This document shows positions 1-5,581 of a stretch of 10,135 bases of DNA, in pieces (positions within the stretch are counted from its first letter, which is position 1; the number at the start of each line of letters is the position of its first letter). The notes under the pieces were generated by a model. That model made no database searches. It was not told the origin of the DNA and saw only the letters and a program-made list of their open reading frames with translations. The DNA is taken from positions 1-10,135 of the forward strand of contig JAHHSP010000038.1 of assembly GCA_020025115.1 (NCBI GenBank), in the 5' to 3' direction. Origin of the DNA: Collinsella sp. (GTDB taxonomy: Bacteria; Actinomycetota; Coriobacteriia; Coriobacteriales; Coriobacteriaceae). The translations under genes and the position numbers were made by a program.

Positions 1-1650
1 GCCTACATCACCTGCGTCGACGACCTCCAGAAGATGGTCGACGCCGGCCTCAAGAAGGTCTCCCTGCGCGCCCTGCTGACCTGCCGTTCCAAGTACGGTG
101 TCTGCCAGAAGTGCTACGGTTGGGACCTGTCCACCCGTCGCCCGGTCGCTATCGGCACCGCTGTCGGCATCATCGCCGCCCAGTCCATCGGCGAGCCCGG
201 CACCCAGCTTACGATGCGTACGATTCACTCCGGCGGCGTCGCTGGCGTTGCGGACATCACCCAGGGTCTGCCGACCGTTTCCCGTATGTTCGACATCGTC
301 GGCAACGTCAACGAGAAGATTCTCGGCCGCGAGGCCGATCTGGCCCCGTTCTCCGGACATCTCGCCATCAAGCCCGAGAAGTCCGAGTACGTGCTCACGC
401 TCACCGACGCGGACGATCCGAGCCGCATCCTGGACGAGAAGCGCGTCCCCGCCGCCGTCCAGTTCATGCCCGGCATCGAGGATGGCTGCGAGGTCCGCGC
501 GGGTGACCAGATCACCAAGGGCTTCGTCAACTTCCGCAACCTGCGCCAGCTGACCGACATCGAGTCCACGATGCACACGTTCGTCGAGAACGTGAAAGAG
601 GTCTACAACTCCCAGGGCGTCGACCTCAACGACAAGCACATCGAGGTCATGGCTCGCCAGATGCTGCGCCGCGTCCAGATCACCAACCCCGGCGATTCCA
701 AGTACTTGCTCGGTCAGTACGTCGATCGTTATGAGTTCGCCGACGAGGTCGAGCGCGTGGCTCGCGAGGGGCTCAACCCGCCTGCGGCCGAGCCCGCGAT
801 CCTGGGTACTCTCAAGGTCGCCTCCTCGATCGACTCCTGGCTGTCCTCCGCGTCGTTCATCCGCACCGCGGGCGTCCTCACCGAGGCCGCCATCGAGGGT
901 AAGGTCGACCACCTGCTCGATCTCAAGTCCAACGTCATCGTGGGCAAGAAGATCCCGGCTGGCACCGGCCTCAAGCCGTATGCCAAGGCTGGAATGACCT
1001 ACCGCACCGAGGAGGGCTACGTCCCGGTGGACAACCCGTCCTCCCCGCACGCCAAGGTGCTGCCCGAGTGGGCCCCGGAGGAGCTCAAGGAGCTCGACAC
1101 CGTGCTGCCCCAGCAGCTTGATTTCGGTGGCGGTGACTTCTCGGCCGACGGCGGTCACATCACCCGCAACGGCCGTACCATCTCCGCCGAGGATGCTCGC
1201 CTGTATCTCTTCGACGACCTGGGCGTGTCCCAGCGCTGGACCAACAAGTTCAGCGAAGTCGGCATCGAGGTCGTCGGCGACCTGGTGGGCAAGTCCGAGG
1301 AGGACCTGCTCCGCATCGACGGCATCGGCGCCAAGGCCATCGAGGAGCTCCGCGACGGTCTGGAGGAGCACAACCTTCTCTACATCCTCGAGAACACCGA
1401 GGACGTCGCCGACGAGGAAGACCTCTCTCAGCTGCTGCAGATGGTCTTCTCCCCGGACGGCCCCGATGACATCCTGCTCGGTACGAGCGCTCCGCGCCAC
1501 CACCTCGACACCGATGAGGAGATGATCGGCGCCCCGGCTCAGTCCAAGGATGGCAACGGCGTGATTAACGAGGATATGGCTTCGCTTGACGAGCTGCTGA
1601 ACAAGCTCGTCGACACCGATGAGGTCTACCCCGAGGAGCTGGAGGACTAG
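1..1650 (+). CDS. rpoC: DNA-directed RNA polymerase subunit beta' (C-terminal part, 5' truncated by window)
   Basis: Reading frame 1 is open from the first base to the TAG at 1648-1650, giving 549 residues (numbered here from base 1) of the C-terminal part of the catalytic beta' subunit. Visible landmarks are three cysteines of the second zinc site (C-x6-C-x2-C, residues 28-38) and the trigger-loop region, with GTAVGIIAAQSIGEPGTQL followed by MRTIHSGG. Also present are DKHIEVMARQMLRRV, SWLSSASF and the core-ending VIVGKKIPAGTG (about residues 312-323). In E. coli and Mycobacterium beta' ends a few dozen residues after that motif. Here about 225 more residues follow: a linker, an alpha-CTD-like helix-hairpin-helix domain (about 401-460) and an acidic tail. 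Two signature segments also depart from the family: GLPTVSRMFD replaces the usual GLPRVxxLFEAR, and SFIRTAGVLTEAA replaces SFQETTRVLTEAA. The upstream part, including the catalytic NADFDGD, lies outside the window. Identity is certain. Confidence 0.98.
   Translation, partial: AYITCVDDLQKMVDAGLKKVSLRALLTCRSKYGVCQKCYGWDLSTRRPVAIGTAVGIIAAQSIGEPGTQLTMRTIHSGGVAGVADITQGLPTVSRMFDIVGNVNEKILGREADLAPFSGHLAIKPEKSEYVLTLTDADDPSRILDEKRVPAAVQFMPGIEDGCEVRAGDQITKGFVNFRNLRQLTDIESTMHTFVENVKEVYNSQGVDLNDKHIEVMARQMLRRVQITNPGDSKYLLGQYVDRYEFADEVERVAREGLNPPAAEPAILGTLKVASSIDSWLSSASFIRTAGVLTEAAIEGKVDHLLDLKSNVIVGKKIPAGTGLKPYAKAGMTYRTEEGYVPVDNPSSPHAKVLPEWAPEELKELDTVLPQQLDFGGGDFSADGGHITRNGRTISAEDARLYLFDDLGVSQRWTNKFSEVGIEVVGDLVGKSEEDLLRIDGIGAKAIEELRDGLEEHNLLYILENTEDVADEEDLSQLLQMVFSPDGPDDILLGTSAPRHHLDTDEEMIGAPAQSKDGNGVINEDMASLDELLNKLVDTDEVYPEELED
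1201..1386 (+). other. alpha-CTD-like helix-hairpin-helix domain in the beta' C-terminal extension
   Basis: Residues about 401-460 of the visible beta' fragment read as a compact helical domain with a helix-hairpin-helix core (IDGIGAKAIEEL). Aligned by eye to E. coli alpha-CTD recalled from memory, about 59 columns match without a gap and about 20 are identical, including DDL, IxxxGDLV, the LL pair and GxK. Of the alpha residues known to bind UP-element DNA, R265, N268, G296, K298 and E302 correspond to R412 (codon 1234), N415 (1243), G443 (1327), K445 (1333) and E449 (1345). C269 is Lys and S299 is Ala. DNA binding is an inference. The domain could instead be a generic HhH_5-type fold used for protein contacts. 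Confidence 0.75.
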
Positions 1651-1699
1651 CTCTCCAGCACCGCTGCGATCTCTCGATACATGGCGATCGCGCCTAATG

Positions 1700-1740
1700 A
1701 GCCCGTCTTTCCCGAAAGGGGAGGGCGGGCTTTTTGTTTT
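1700..1740 (+). terminator. Intrinsic terminator after rpoC
   Basis: A 14-bp stem pairs 1700-1713 with 1718-1731, with three G-U pairs and otherwise Watson-Crick. It is closed by a GAAA tetraloop (1714-1717) and followed by a T-rich tract ending TTTTTGTTTT at 1740. It starts 50 bases after the rpoC stop, so it should end the rpoBC transcript and separate it from the str cluster. Confidence 0.93.
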
Positions 1741-1795
1741 ATGGAGACTCTACGGAATATGCTCCAAAATAGGTAACGCCCGGACGCGTGGTCTG

Positions 1796-1824
1796 TTGAC
1801 CGTGCAGGTACGCGCGCGTATCAT
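1796..1824 (+). promoter_or_regulatory. SigA-type promoter for rpsL-rpsG-fusA
   Basis: TTGACC at 1796-1801 and TATCAT at 1819-1824 are separated by exactly 17 bases, each one or two changes from the housekeeping consensus. It lies just after the rpoC terminator, and the expected start near 1831 gives a leader of about 87 bases. The GC-rich stretch after the -10 (AGCGACC) would suit growth-rate or stringent control, which is an inference. The spacer contains the palindrome TACGCGCGCGTA (1809-1820). Confidence 0.8.
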
Positions 1825-1843
1825 AGCGACCTGCGTGTTTTGT

Positions 1844-1861
1844 GGGCGGATGCTGACGCCC
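1844..1861 (+). other. Small hairpin in the rpsL leader
   Basis: GGGCG (1844-1848) can pair with CGCCC (1857-1861) around an 8-base loop in the untranslated leader, followed by AT-rich sequence. Five G-C pairs are modest. It may be a leader structure, or it may be chance in a GC-rich genome. Confidence 0.25.
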
Positions 1862-1905
1862 CTTAATATGCCGTTGCACATGGAATGGAAGCTGGATATT
1901 TCGAG

Positions 1906-1911
1906 AAGGAG
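1906..1911 (+). promoter_or_regulatory. rpsL ribosome binding site
   Basis: AAGGAG lies six bases before TTG at 1918. This selects the TTG start over the in-frame ATG at 1885, which has no Shine-Dalgarno sequence and would add 11 residues foreign to S12. Confidence 0.9.
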
Positions 1912-1917
1912 TACGCT

Positions 1918-2289
1918 TTGCCTACTATCAACCAGCTGGTTCGCCAGGGCCGTCGTTCGGTCCCCAAGAAGTCCAAGAACGCCGCTCTCAAGAGCAACTC
2001 TCAGAAGCGCGGTGTGTGCACCCGCGTGTTCACCACCTCCCCTAAGAAGCCGAACTCCGCTCTTCGCAAGGTCGCCCGTGTGCGCCTCGTGAACGGCATC
2101 GAGGTCACTGCTTATATCCCCGGTGAGGGTCACAACCTGCAGGAGCACTCCATCGTGCTCGTCCGCGGCGGCCGTGTTCGCGACCTGCCCGGTGTGCGTT
2201 ACCACATCATTCGCGGCTGCTATGACTGCGCCCCGGTTGCCAACCGCAAGCAGGCTCGTTCCCACTACGGTGCCAAGCGCCCGAAGTAG
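1918..2289 (+). CDS. rpsL: 30S ribosomal protein S12
   Basis: S12 (123 aa) sits at the interface side of the small subunit by the decoding centre, where it monitors codon-anticodon pairing and influences fidelity. The protein begins MPTINQLVRQGR once the TTG start is used, which matches the family N-terminus and length. Conserved stretches are QKRGVCTRV (29-37), PKKPNSALRKV (42-52), GEGHNLQEHS (69-78) and RGGRVRDLPGVRYH (83-96). Asp89, whose equivalent is beta-methylthiolated in E. coli, is present. Lys43, the main streptomycin-resistance site, is wild type. Position 88, usually Lys, is Arg (codon CGC at 2179-2181); the same change gives streptomycin resistance in E. coli and M. tuberculosis. 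It is the first gene of the str cluster, 44 bases before rpsG, and very likely co-transcribed with it. Confidence 0.98.
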   Translation: MPTINQLVRQGRRSVPKKSKNAALKSNSQKRGVCTRVFTTSPKKPNSALRKVARVRLVNGIEVTAYIPGEGHNLQEHSIVLVRGGRVRDLPGVRYHIIRGCYDCAPVANRKQARSHYGAKRPK

Positions 2290-2333
2290 TCTTGCGAGTA
2301 GACCCGATCATATTCAGATAGAGGAGATATAAC

Positions 2334-2807
2334 ATGCCGCGTCGTGCAGCTAAGAATCACCGCCGCGAGGTTCAGCCTGATGCTGTCTACAACAACCGCC
2401 TCGTGACGCAGCTCATCAACAAGGTCCTTCTTGATGGCAAGAAGGCCACCGCTGAGCGCATCGTTTACACCGCCTTCGACATGGTTGCCGAGAAGACCGG
2501 CGAGGACGCCCTCTCCGTCTTCAAGAAGGCCATGGACAACATCAAGCCCACGCTCGAGGTCAAGCCCAAGCGCGTCGGTGGCGCTACTTACCAGGTCCCC
2601 ATGGAGGTCAACGCCCGTCGTTCCACCCAGCTGGGCATCCGCTGGATGGTCAACTTCTCCCGCGCTCGCAAGGAGAAGACCATGGCCGAGCGTCTGGCCG
2701 CCGAGATCCTCGATGCCTCCAACGGCGTCGGCGCTTCCGTGAAGAAGCGCGAGGACGTCTTCAAGATGGCCGAGGCCAACCGCGCGTTCTCTCACTACCG
2801 CTGGTAA
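2334..2807 (+). CDS. rpsG: 30S ribosomal protein S7
   Basis: S7 (157 aa) is the primary 16S rRNA 3'-domain binder that starts assembly of the 30S head, and it lines the E site and mRNA exit channel. The ATG is preceded by AGAGGAG at 2320-2326 with good spacing. Recognisable parts are the basic N-terminus MPRRAAKNHRRE, the helix LVTQLINKVLLDGKKATAER (23-42), the beta-hairpin VGGATYQVPMEV, RRSTQLGIRWM and the family-typical end FSHYRW. Length is normal. It lies between rpsL and fusA, as in most bacteria. In E. coli S7 represses its own operon from the rpsL-rpsG gap. That gap is only 44 bases here and I saw no clear copy of the E. coli regulatory structure. Confidence 0.98.
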   Translation: MPRRAAKNHRREVQPDAVYNNRLVTQLINKVLLDGKKATAERIVYTAFDMVAEKTGEDALSVFKKAMDNIKPTLEVKPKRVGGATYQVPMEVNARRSTQLGIRWMVNFSRARKEKTMAERLAAEILDASNGVGASVKKREDVFKMAEANRAFSHYRW

Positions 2808-2828
2808 TTCAGGGAAGGGACTTCAGTC

Positions 2829-4934
2829 ATGGCTAAGCCCAAGTACAAGCTTTCCGAGACCCGTAACATCGGCATCATGGCCCACATCGATGCCGGCAAG
2901 ACCACCACGACCGAGCGCATTCTTTACTACACCGGTAAGAAGCACAAGATCGGTGAGACCCATGAGGGCGCTGCCACCATGGACTGGATGGTTCAGGAGC
3001 AGGAGCGCGGCGTTACCATTCAGTCCGCCGCCACCACCTGCTTCTGGCCCAAGGACGGTAAGAACTACCGCGTCCAGATCATCGACACCCCCGGTCACGT
3101 TGACTTCACCGCCGAGGTCGAGCGCTCCTTGCGCGTTCTCGACGGTGCCGTCGCTGTGTTCGACGCCGTCGCCGGCGTTCAGCCGCAGTCTGAGACCGTT
3201 TGGCGTCAGGCTCGCAACTTCAACGTCCCCCGCATCGCGTTCATCAACAAGTATGACCGTGTGGGTGCCGACTTCTTCCATGCCATCGACACCATGAAGG
3301 AGCGCCTGAGCGCCAACGCCGTTGCCGTTCAGGTCCCGATGGGTGCTGAGGACAACTTCTGGGGCGTCATCGACCTCGTCACCATGACCGCGTGGGACTT
3401 CAAGCCGGATGACAAGGGCATGACCTACCCCGAGGCCATGGCCGAGATTCCGGCCGAGTTCGCCGAGATCGCCGACGAGAAGCGCGCCGAGCTGCTCGAC
3501 GCCGCCGCCACCTATGACGACGAGCTCATGATGATGGTCCTCGAGGACGAGGAGATCCCCGTGGACATGCTCAAGGCCGCTATCCGCAAGGGTACCTTGG
3601 CCAACGAGCTCAACCCGGTTCTCGTGGGTTCCGCCTACAAGAACAAGGGTGTCCAGGAGCTGCTCGACGCCGTCGTCGACTACCTGCCTTCCCCGCTCGA
3701 TGTTCCCGCCGTCGAGGGCACCAACCCCAAGACCGGCGCCGTCGAGACCCGTGAGGCTTCCGCCGACGAGCCCTTCTCCGCCCTGGCCTTCAAGATCGCT
3801 ACCGACCCGTTCGTCGGTAAGCTCTCCTTCTTCCGCGTGTACTCCGGTCATGTGGACGCCGGTTCCTACGTGGTCAATGCCACCAACGGCAACCGCGAGC
3901 GCTTCGGCCGCATCCTCGAGATGAACGCCAACGACCGCGTCGACGTCGACGGTGCTTCCGCTGGCGACATCCTCGCCGCCGTGGGTCTCAAGAACACCAC
4001 CACCGGTGACACCCTGTGCGAGGAGGGCAAGGAGATCATCCTCGAGCAGATCGAGTTCGCCAAGCCCGTTATCGACATCGCCATCGAGCCCAAGACCAAG
4101 GCCGAGCAGGACAAGATGTCCATCGCCCTGACCAAGCTCGCCGAGGAGGACCCGACCTTCCAGGTGTCCACCAACCACGAGACCGGTCAGACCATCATCG
4201 CCGGCATGGGCGAGCTTCACCTCGAGATTATCGTCGACCGTCTCCTCCGCGAGTTCAAGGTTGAGGCTAACGTCGGTAAGCCCCAGGTCGCCTATCGTGA
4301 GGCCCCGGGCCACGACGTCGAGAAGGCTGAGGGCAAGTTCGTCCGTCAGTCCGGTGGTCGCGGTCAGTACGGTCACGCCGTCATTAAGCTCGAGAAGATG
4401 GAAGAGGGCTTCGGCTACGAGTTCGTCAACGCCATCGTCGGCGGCGTCGTTCCCAAGGAGTACATCCCGTCCATCGACAAGGGTATCCAGGAGGCGCTCA
4501 ACACCGGCGTCATCTCCGGCTACCCGGTCGTCGACGTCAAGGTCACCCTGTTCGACGGTTCTTACCACGAGGTCGACTCCTCCGAGGCTGCATTCAAGAT
4601 CGCCGGCTCCATGGCAATCAAGGATGCCCTGAGGAAGTCCGACCCGATCCTCCTCGAGCCCTGCATGGCCGTCGAGGTCGAGACTCCCGAGCAGTACATG
4701 GGCGACGTCATGGGCAACCTGTCCGGCCGTCGCGGTAAGATCGAGGGTATGGACGACCGCGCTGGCAGCAAGGTCATCCGCGCCAAGGTCCCGCTGGGCG
4801 AGATGTTCGGTTACGCTACCGACCTTCGTTCCCAGACCCAGGGCCGCGCTTCCTACACCATGCAGTTCGACTCTTACGAGCCGGCTCCCAAGTCCATTGT
4901 GGATGAGGTCATGGCCAAGAACGGCACCAACTAA
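2829..4934 (+). CDS. fusA: Translation elongation factor G (EF-G)
   Basis: This 701-aa ribosomal GTPase moves tRNA and mRNA through the ribosome during translocation and, with RRF, helps recycle ribosomes. The GTPase motifs are in order: AHIDAGKT (18-25, P-loop), the switch region ERGVTIQSAA (59-68), DTPGH (86-90) and NKYD (140-143). The last fits NKxD, but Tyr replaces the usual Met or Leu. GGRGQYGH (509-516) in domain IV and GEMFGYATDLRSQTQGRA in domain V are typical. The length matches canonical EF-G. The ATG at 2829 is preceded by AGGGAAGGGA at 2811-2820 and lies 21 bases after the rpsG stop, so the two are surely co-transcribed. tuf, which follows fusA in most actinobacteria, is missing. 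Leu TTA/CTA and Ser TCA codons are avoided so fully that the opposite strand stays open across the whole gene. Confidence 0.99.
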   Translation: MAKPKYKLSETRNIGIMAHIDAGKTTTTERILYYTGKKHKIGETHEGAATMDWMVQEQERGVTIQSAATTCFWPKDGKNYRVQIIDTPGHVDFTAEVERSLRVLDGAVAVFDAVAGVQPQSETVWRQARNFNVPRIAFINKYDRVGADFFHAIDTMKERLSANAVAVQVPMGAEDNFWGVIDLVTMTAWDFKPDDKGMTYPEAMAEIPAEFAEIADEKRAELLDAAATYDDELMMMVLEDEEIPVDMLKAAIRKGTLANELNPVLVGSAYKNKGVQELLDAVVDYLPSPLDVPAVEGTNPKTGAVETREASADEPFSALAFKIATDPFVGKLSFFRVYSGHVDAGSYVVNATNGNRERFGRILEMNANDRVDVDGASAGDILAAVGLKNTTTGDTLCEEGKEIILEQIEFAKPVIDIAIEPKTKAEQDKMSIALTKLAEEDPTFQVSTNHETGQTIIAGMGELHLEIIVDRLLREFKVEANVGKPQVAYREAPGHDVEKAEGKFVRQSGGRGQYGHAVIKLEKMEEGFGYEFVNAIVGGVVPKEYIPSIDKGIQEALNTGVISGYPVVDVKVTLFDGSYHEVDSSEAAFKIAGSMAIKDALRKSDPILLEPCMAVEVETPEQYMGDVMGNLSGRRGKIEGMDDRAGSKVIRAKVPLGEMFGYATDLRSQTQGRASYTMQFDSYEPAPKSIVDEVMAKNGTN

Positions 4935-4963
4935 GGTCTGTCGCCTGTACTTGTAAACACACC

Positions 4964-4979
4964 GCGAGGCCGCCCTCGC
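4964..4979 (+). other. Hairpin in the fusA-rpsJ gap
   Basis: GCGAGG (4964-4969) pairs perfectly with CCTCGC (4974-4979) around a CCGC loop, ending 11 bases before the rpsJ Shine-Dalgarno sequence. There is no T-tract, so it is not a good terminator. It could modulate rpsJ translation or mark an RNA processing point. I see no convincing promoter in the 66-base gap, so rpsJ is probably co-transcribed with fusA. Confidence 0.35.
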
Positions 4980-4990
4980 TATCCATTGTT

Positions 4991-4995
4991 GGAGG
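4991..4995 (+). promoter_or_regulatory. rpsJ ribosome binding site
   Basis: GGAGG lies five bases before TTG at 5001 and fixes the start there. The upstream in-frame TTG at 4986 would place this sequence inside the coding region and add five residues not found in S10. Confidence 0.88.
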
Positions 4996-5000
4996 TTAAG

Positions 5001-5309
5001 TTGTCCAGCCAGAAGATCAGGATCCGCCTGAAGGGCTATGATCACGAGGTCGTGGATCAGTCCGCCAAGCTCATCGTCGACACCGCCCAGAAGACCGGTG
5101 CGCGCGTTTCCGGCCCCATTCCGCTGCCGACCGAGCGCAACCTGTACACCGTCATCCGCTCTCCTCACGTGAACAAGGACTCCCGTGAGCAGTTCGAGAT
5201 GCGCACCCACAAGCGTCTGATCGATATCCTCGACCCCACGCCTGGCACCGTCGACTCTCTCATGCGTCTCGACCTGCCTGCCGGCGTCGATATCGAGATC
5301 AAGCTCTAA
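5001..5309 (+). CDS. rpsJ: 30S ribosomal protein S10 (NusE)
   Basis: S10 (102 aa) is a 30S head protein that also acts as NusE, binding NusB and NusG in antitermination and transcription-translation coupling. With the TTG start it begins MSSQKIRIRLKGYDHEVVDQ, and the length is exactly normal. Family motifs are SGPIPLPTERNLYTVIRSPH, NKDSREQFEMRTHKRLIDI and the end LPAGVDIEIKL. In most bacteria rpsJ is the first gene of the S10 operon (rplC, rplD, rplW follow). Here it ends at a strong terminator and an unrelated transporter gene follows, so its role as operon leader appears lost. It lies 66 bases after fusA and is probably the last gene of the str transcript. Confidence 0.98.
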   Translation: MSSQKIRIRLKGYDHEVVDQSAKLIVDTAQKTGARVSGPIPLPTERNLYTVIRSPHVNKDSREQFEMRTHKRLIDILDPTPGTVDSLMRLDLPAGVDIEIKL

Positions 5310-5333
5310 ATCTCGCTTGACCCGCATCCATGT

Positions 5334-5380
5334 ATAAATGGCCGTCACTCGCAAGGGTGGCGGCCATTTATGATTTGTAC
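5334..5380 (+). terminator. Terminator after rpsJ
   Basis: A 17-bp stem pairs 5334-5350 with 5355-5371, including two G-U pairs, around a GCAA (GNRA) loop. The base of the stem is A/T (ATAAA with TTTAT), and the 3' side runs ATTTATGATTTGT, a modest T-rich tail. It begins 24 bases after the rpsJ stop. The symmetry could allow partial action in both directions, although no minus-strand gene needs it here. Confidence 0.85.
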
Positions 5381-5581
5381 GCTCCGCTGGTTTTCTGCGC
5401 GACGCCGGCATTCATGCCTGGTGGATGCCGGTGGCACCTGCGTGGTAACCTTTCATGAACGTGGAGCTGCTGGGCGAACGGATGAGGCTCCTCGGCCATC
5501 CTTTCGCGGGCAACGGTATAACGGTGCGCCTGCGAGATTTTGCTCGTCGGATTGCTCGAGGAATGTCGGAAAGGGGTACAT
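5372..5581 (+). other. Non-coding region upstream of the cation exporter
   Basis: This 210-base gap holds a hairpin at 5405-5431: CCGGCAT pairs with ATGCCGG and the stem extends inward to 11 pairs with two G-U, loop GCCTG. It also has a possible -10 element TATAAC at 5517-5522 with no good -35 at 16-18 bases. TATAAC sits within the short direct repeat ACGGTataACGGT. I looked for a yybP-ykoY manganese riboswitch, which would suit the downstream gene, and did not find its core motifs. Short open frames here lack ribosome binding sites. Confidence 0.4.
5568..5576 (+). promoter_or_regulatory. Ribosome binding site for the cation exporter
   Basis: GGAAAGGGG ends five bases before ATG at 5582. It selects that start over an upstream in-frame TTG at 5540, because the residues in between include the Shine-Dalgarno sequence itself. 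Confidence 0.75.

Noticed and set aside
1885..1917. Eleven-residue N-terminal extension of S12 from ATG 1885
   Set aside because: It has no ribosome binding site, AAGGAG lies inside it, and the S12 family begins at the TTG.
2265..2795. Minus-strand open frame opposite rpsG, and a similar one opposite rpsL at 1750-2265
   Set aside because: Both are shadows of highly biased ribosomal genes with no recognisable protein character.
2823..5411. 862-residue open frame on the minus strand opposite fusA and rpsJ
   Set aside because: It runs in codon register with fusA and rpsJ, so it is open only because those genes avoid TTA, CTA and TCA codons. The product is low-complexity (rich in Gly, Leu, Asp, Val) with no family features, and both sense genes are certain.
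5372..5581. yybP-ykoY manganese riboswitch ahead of the exporter
   Set aside because: The conserved core motifs could not be found by eye, and the one clear hairpin does not match its layout.
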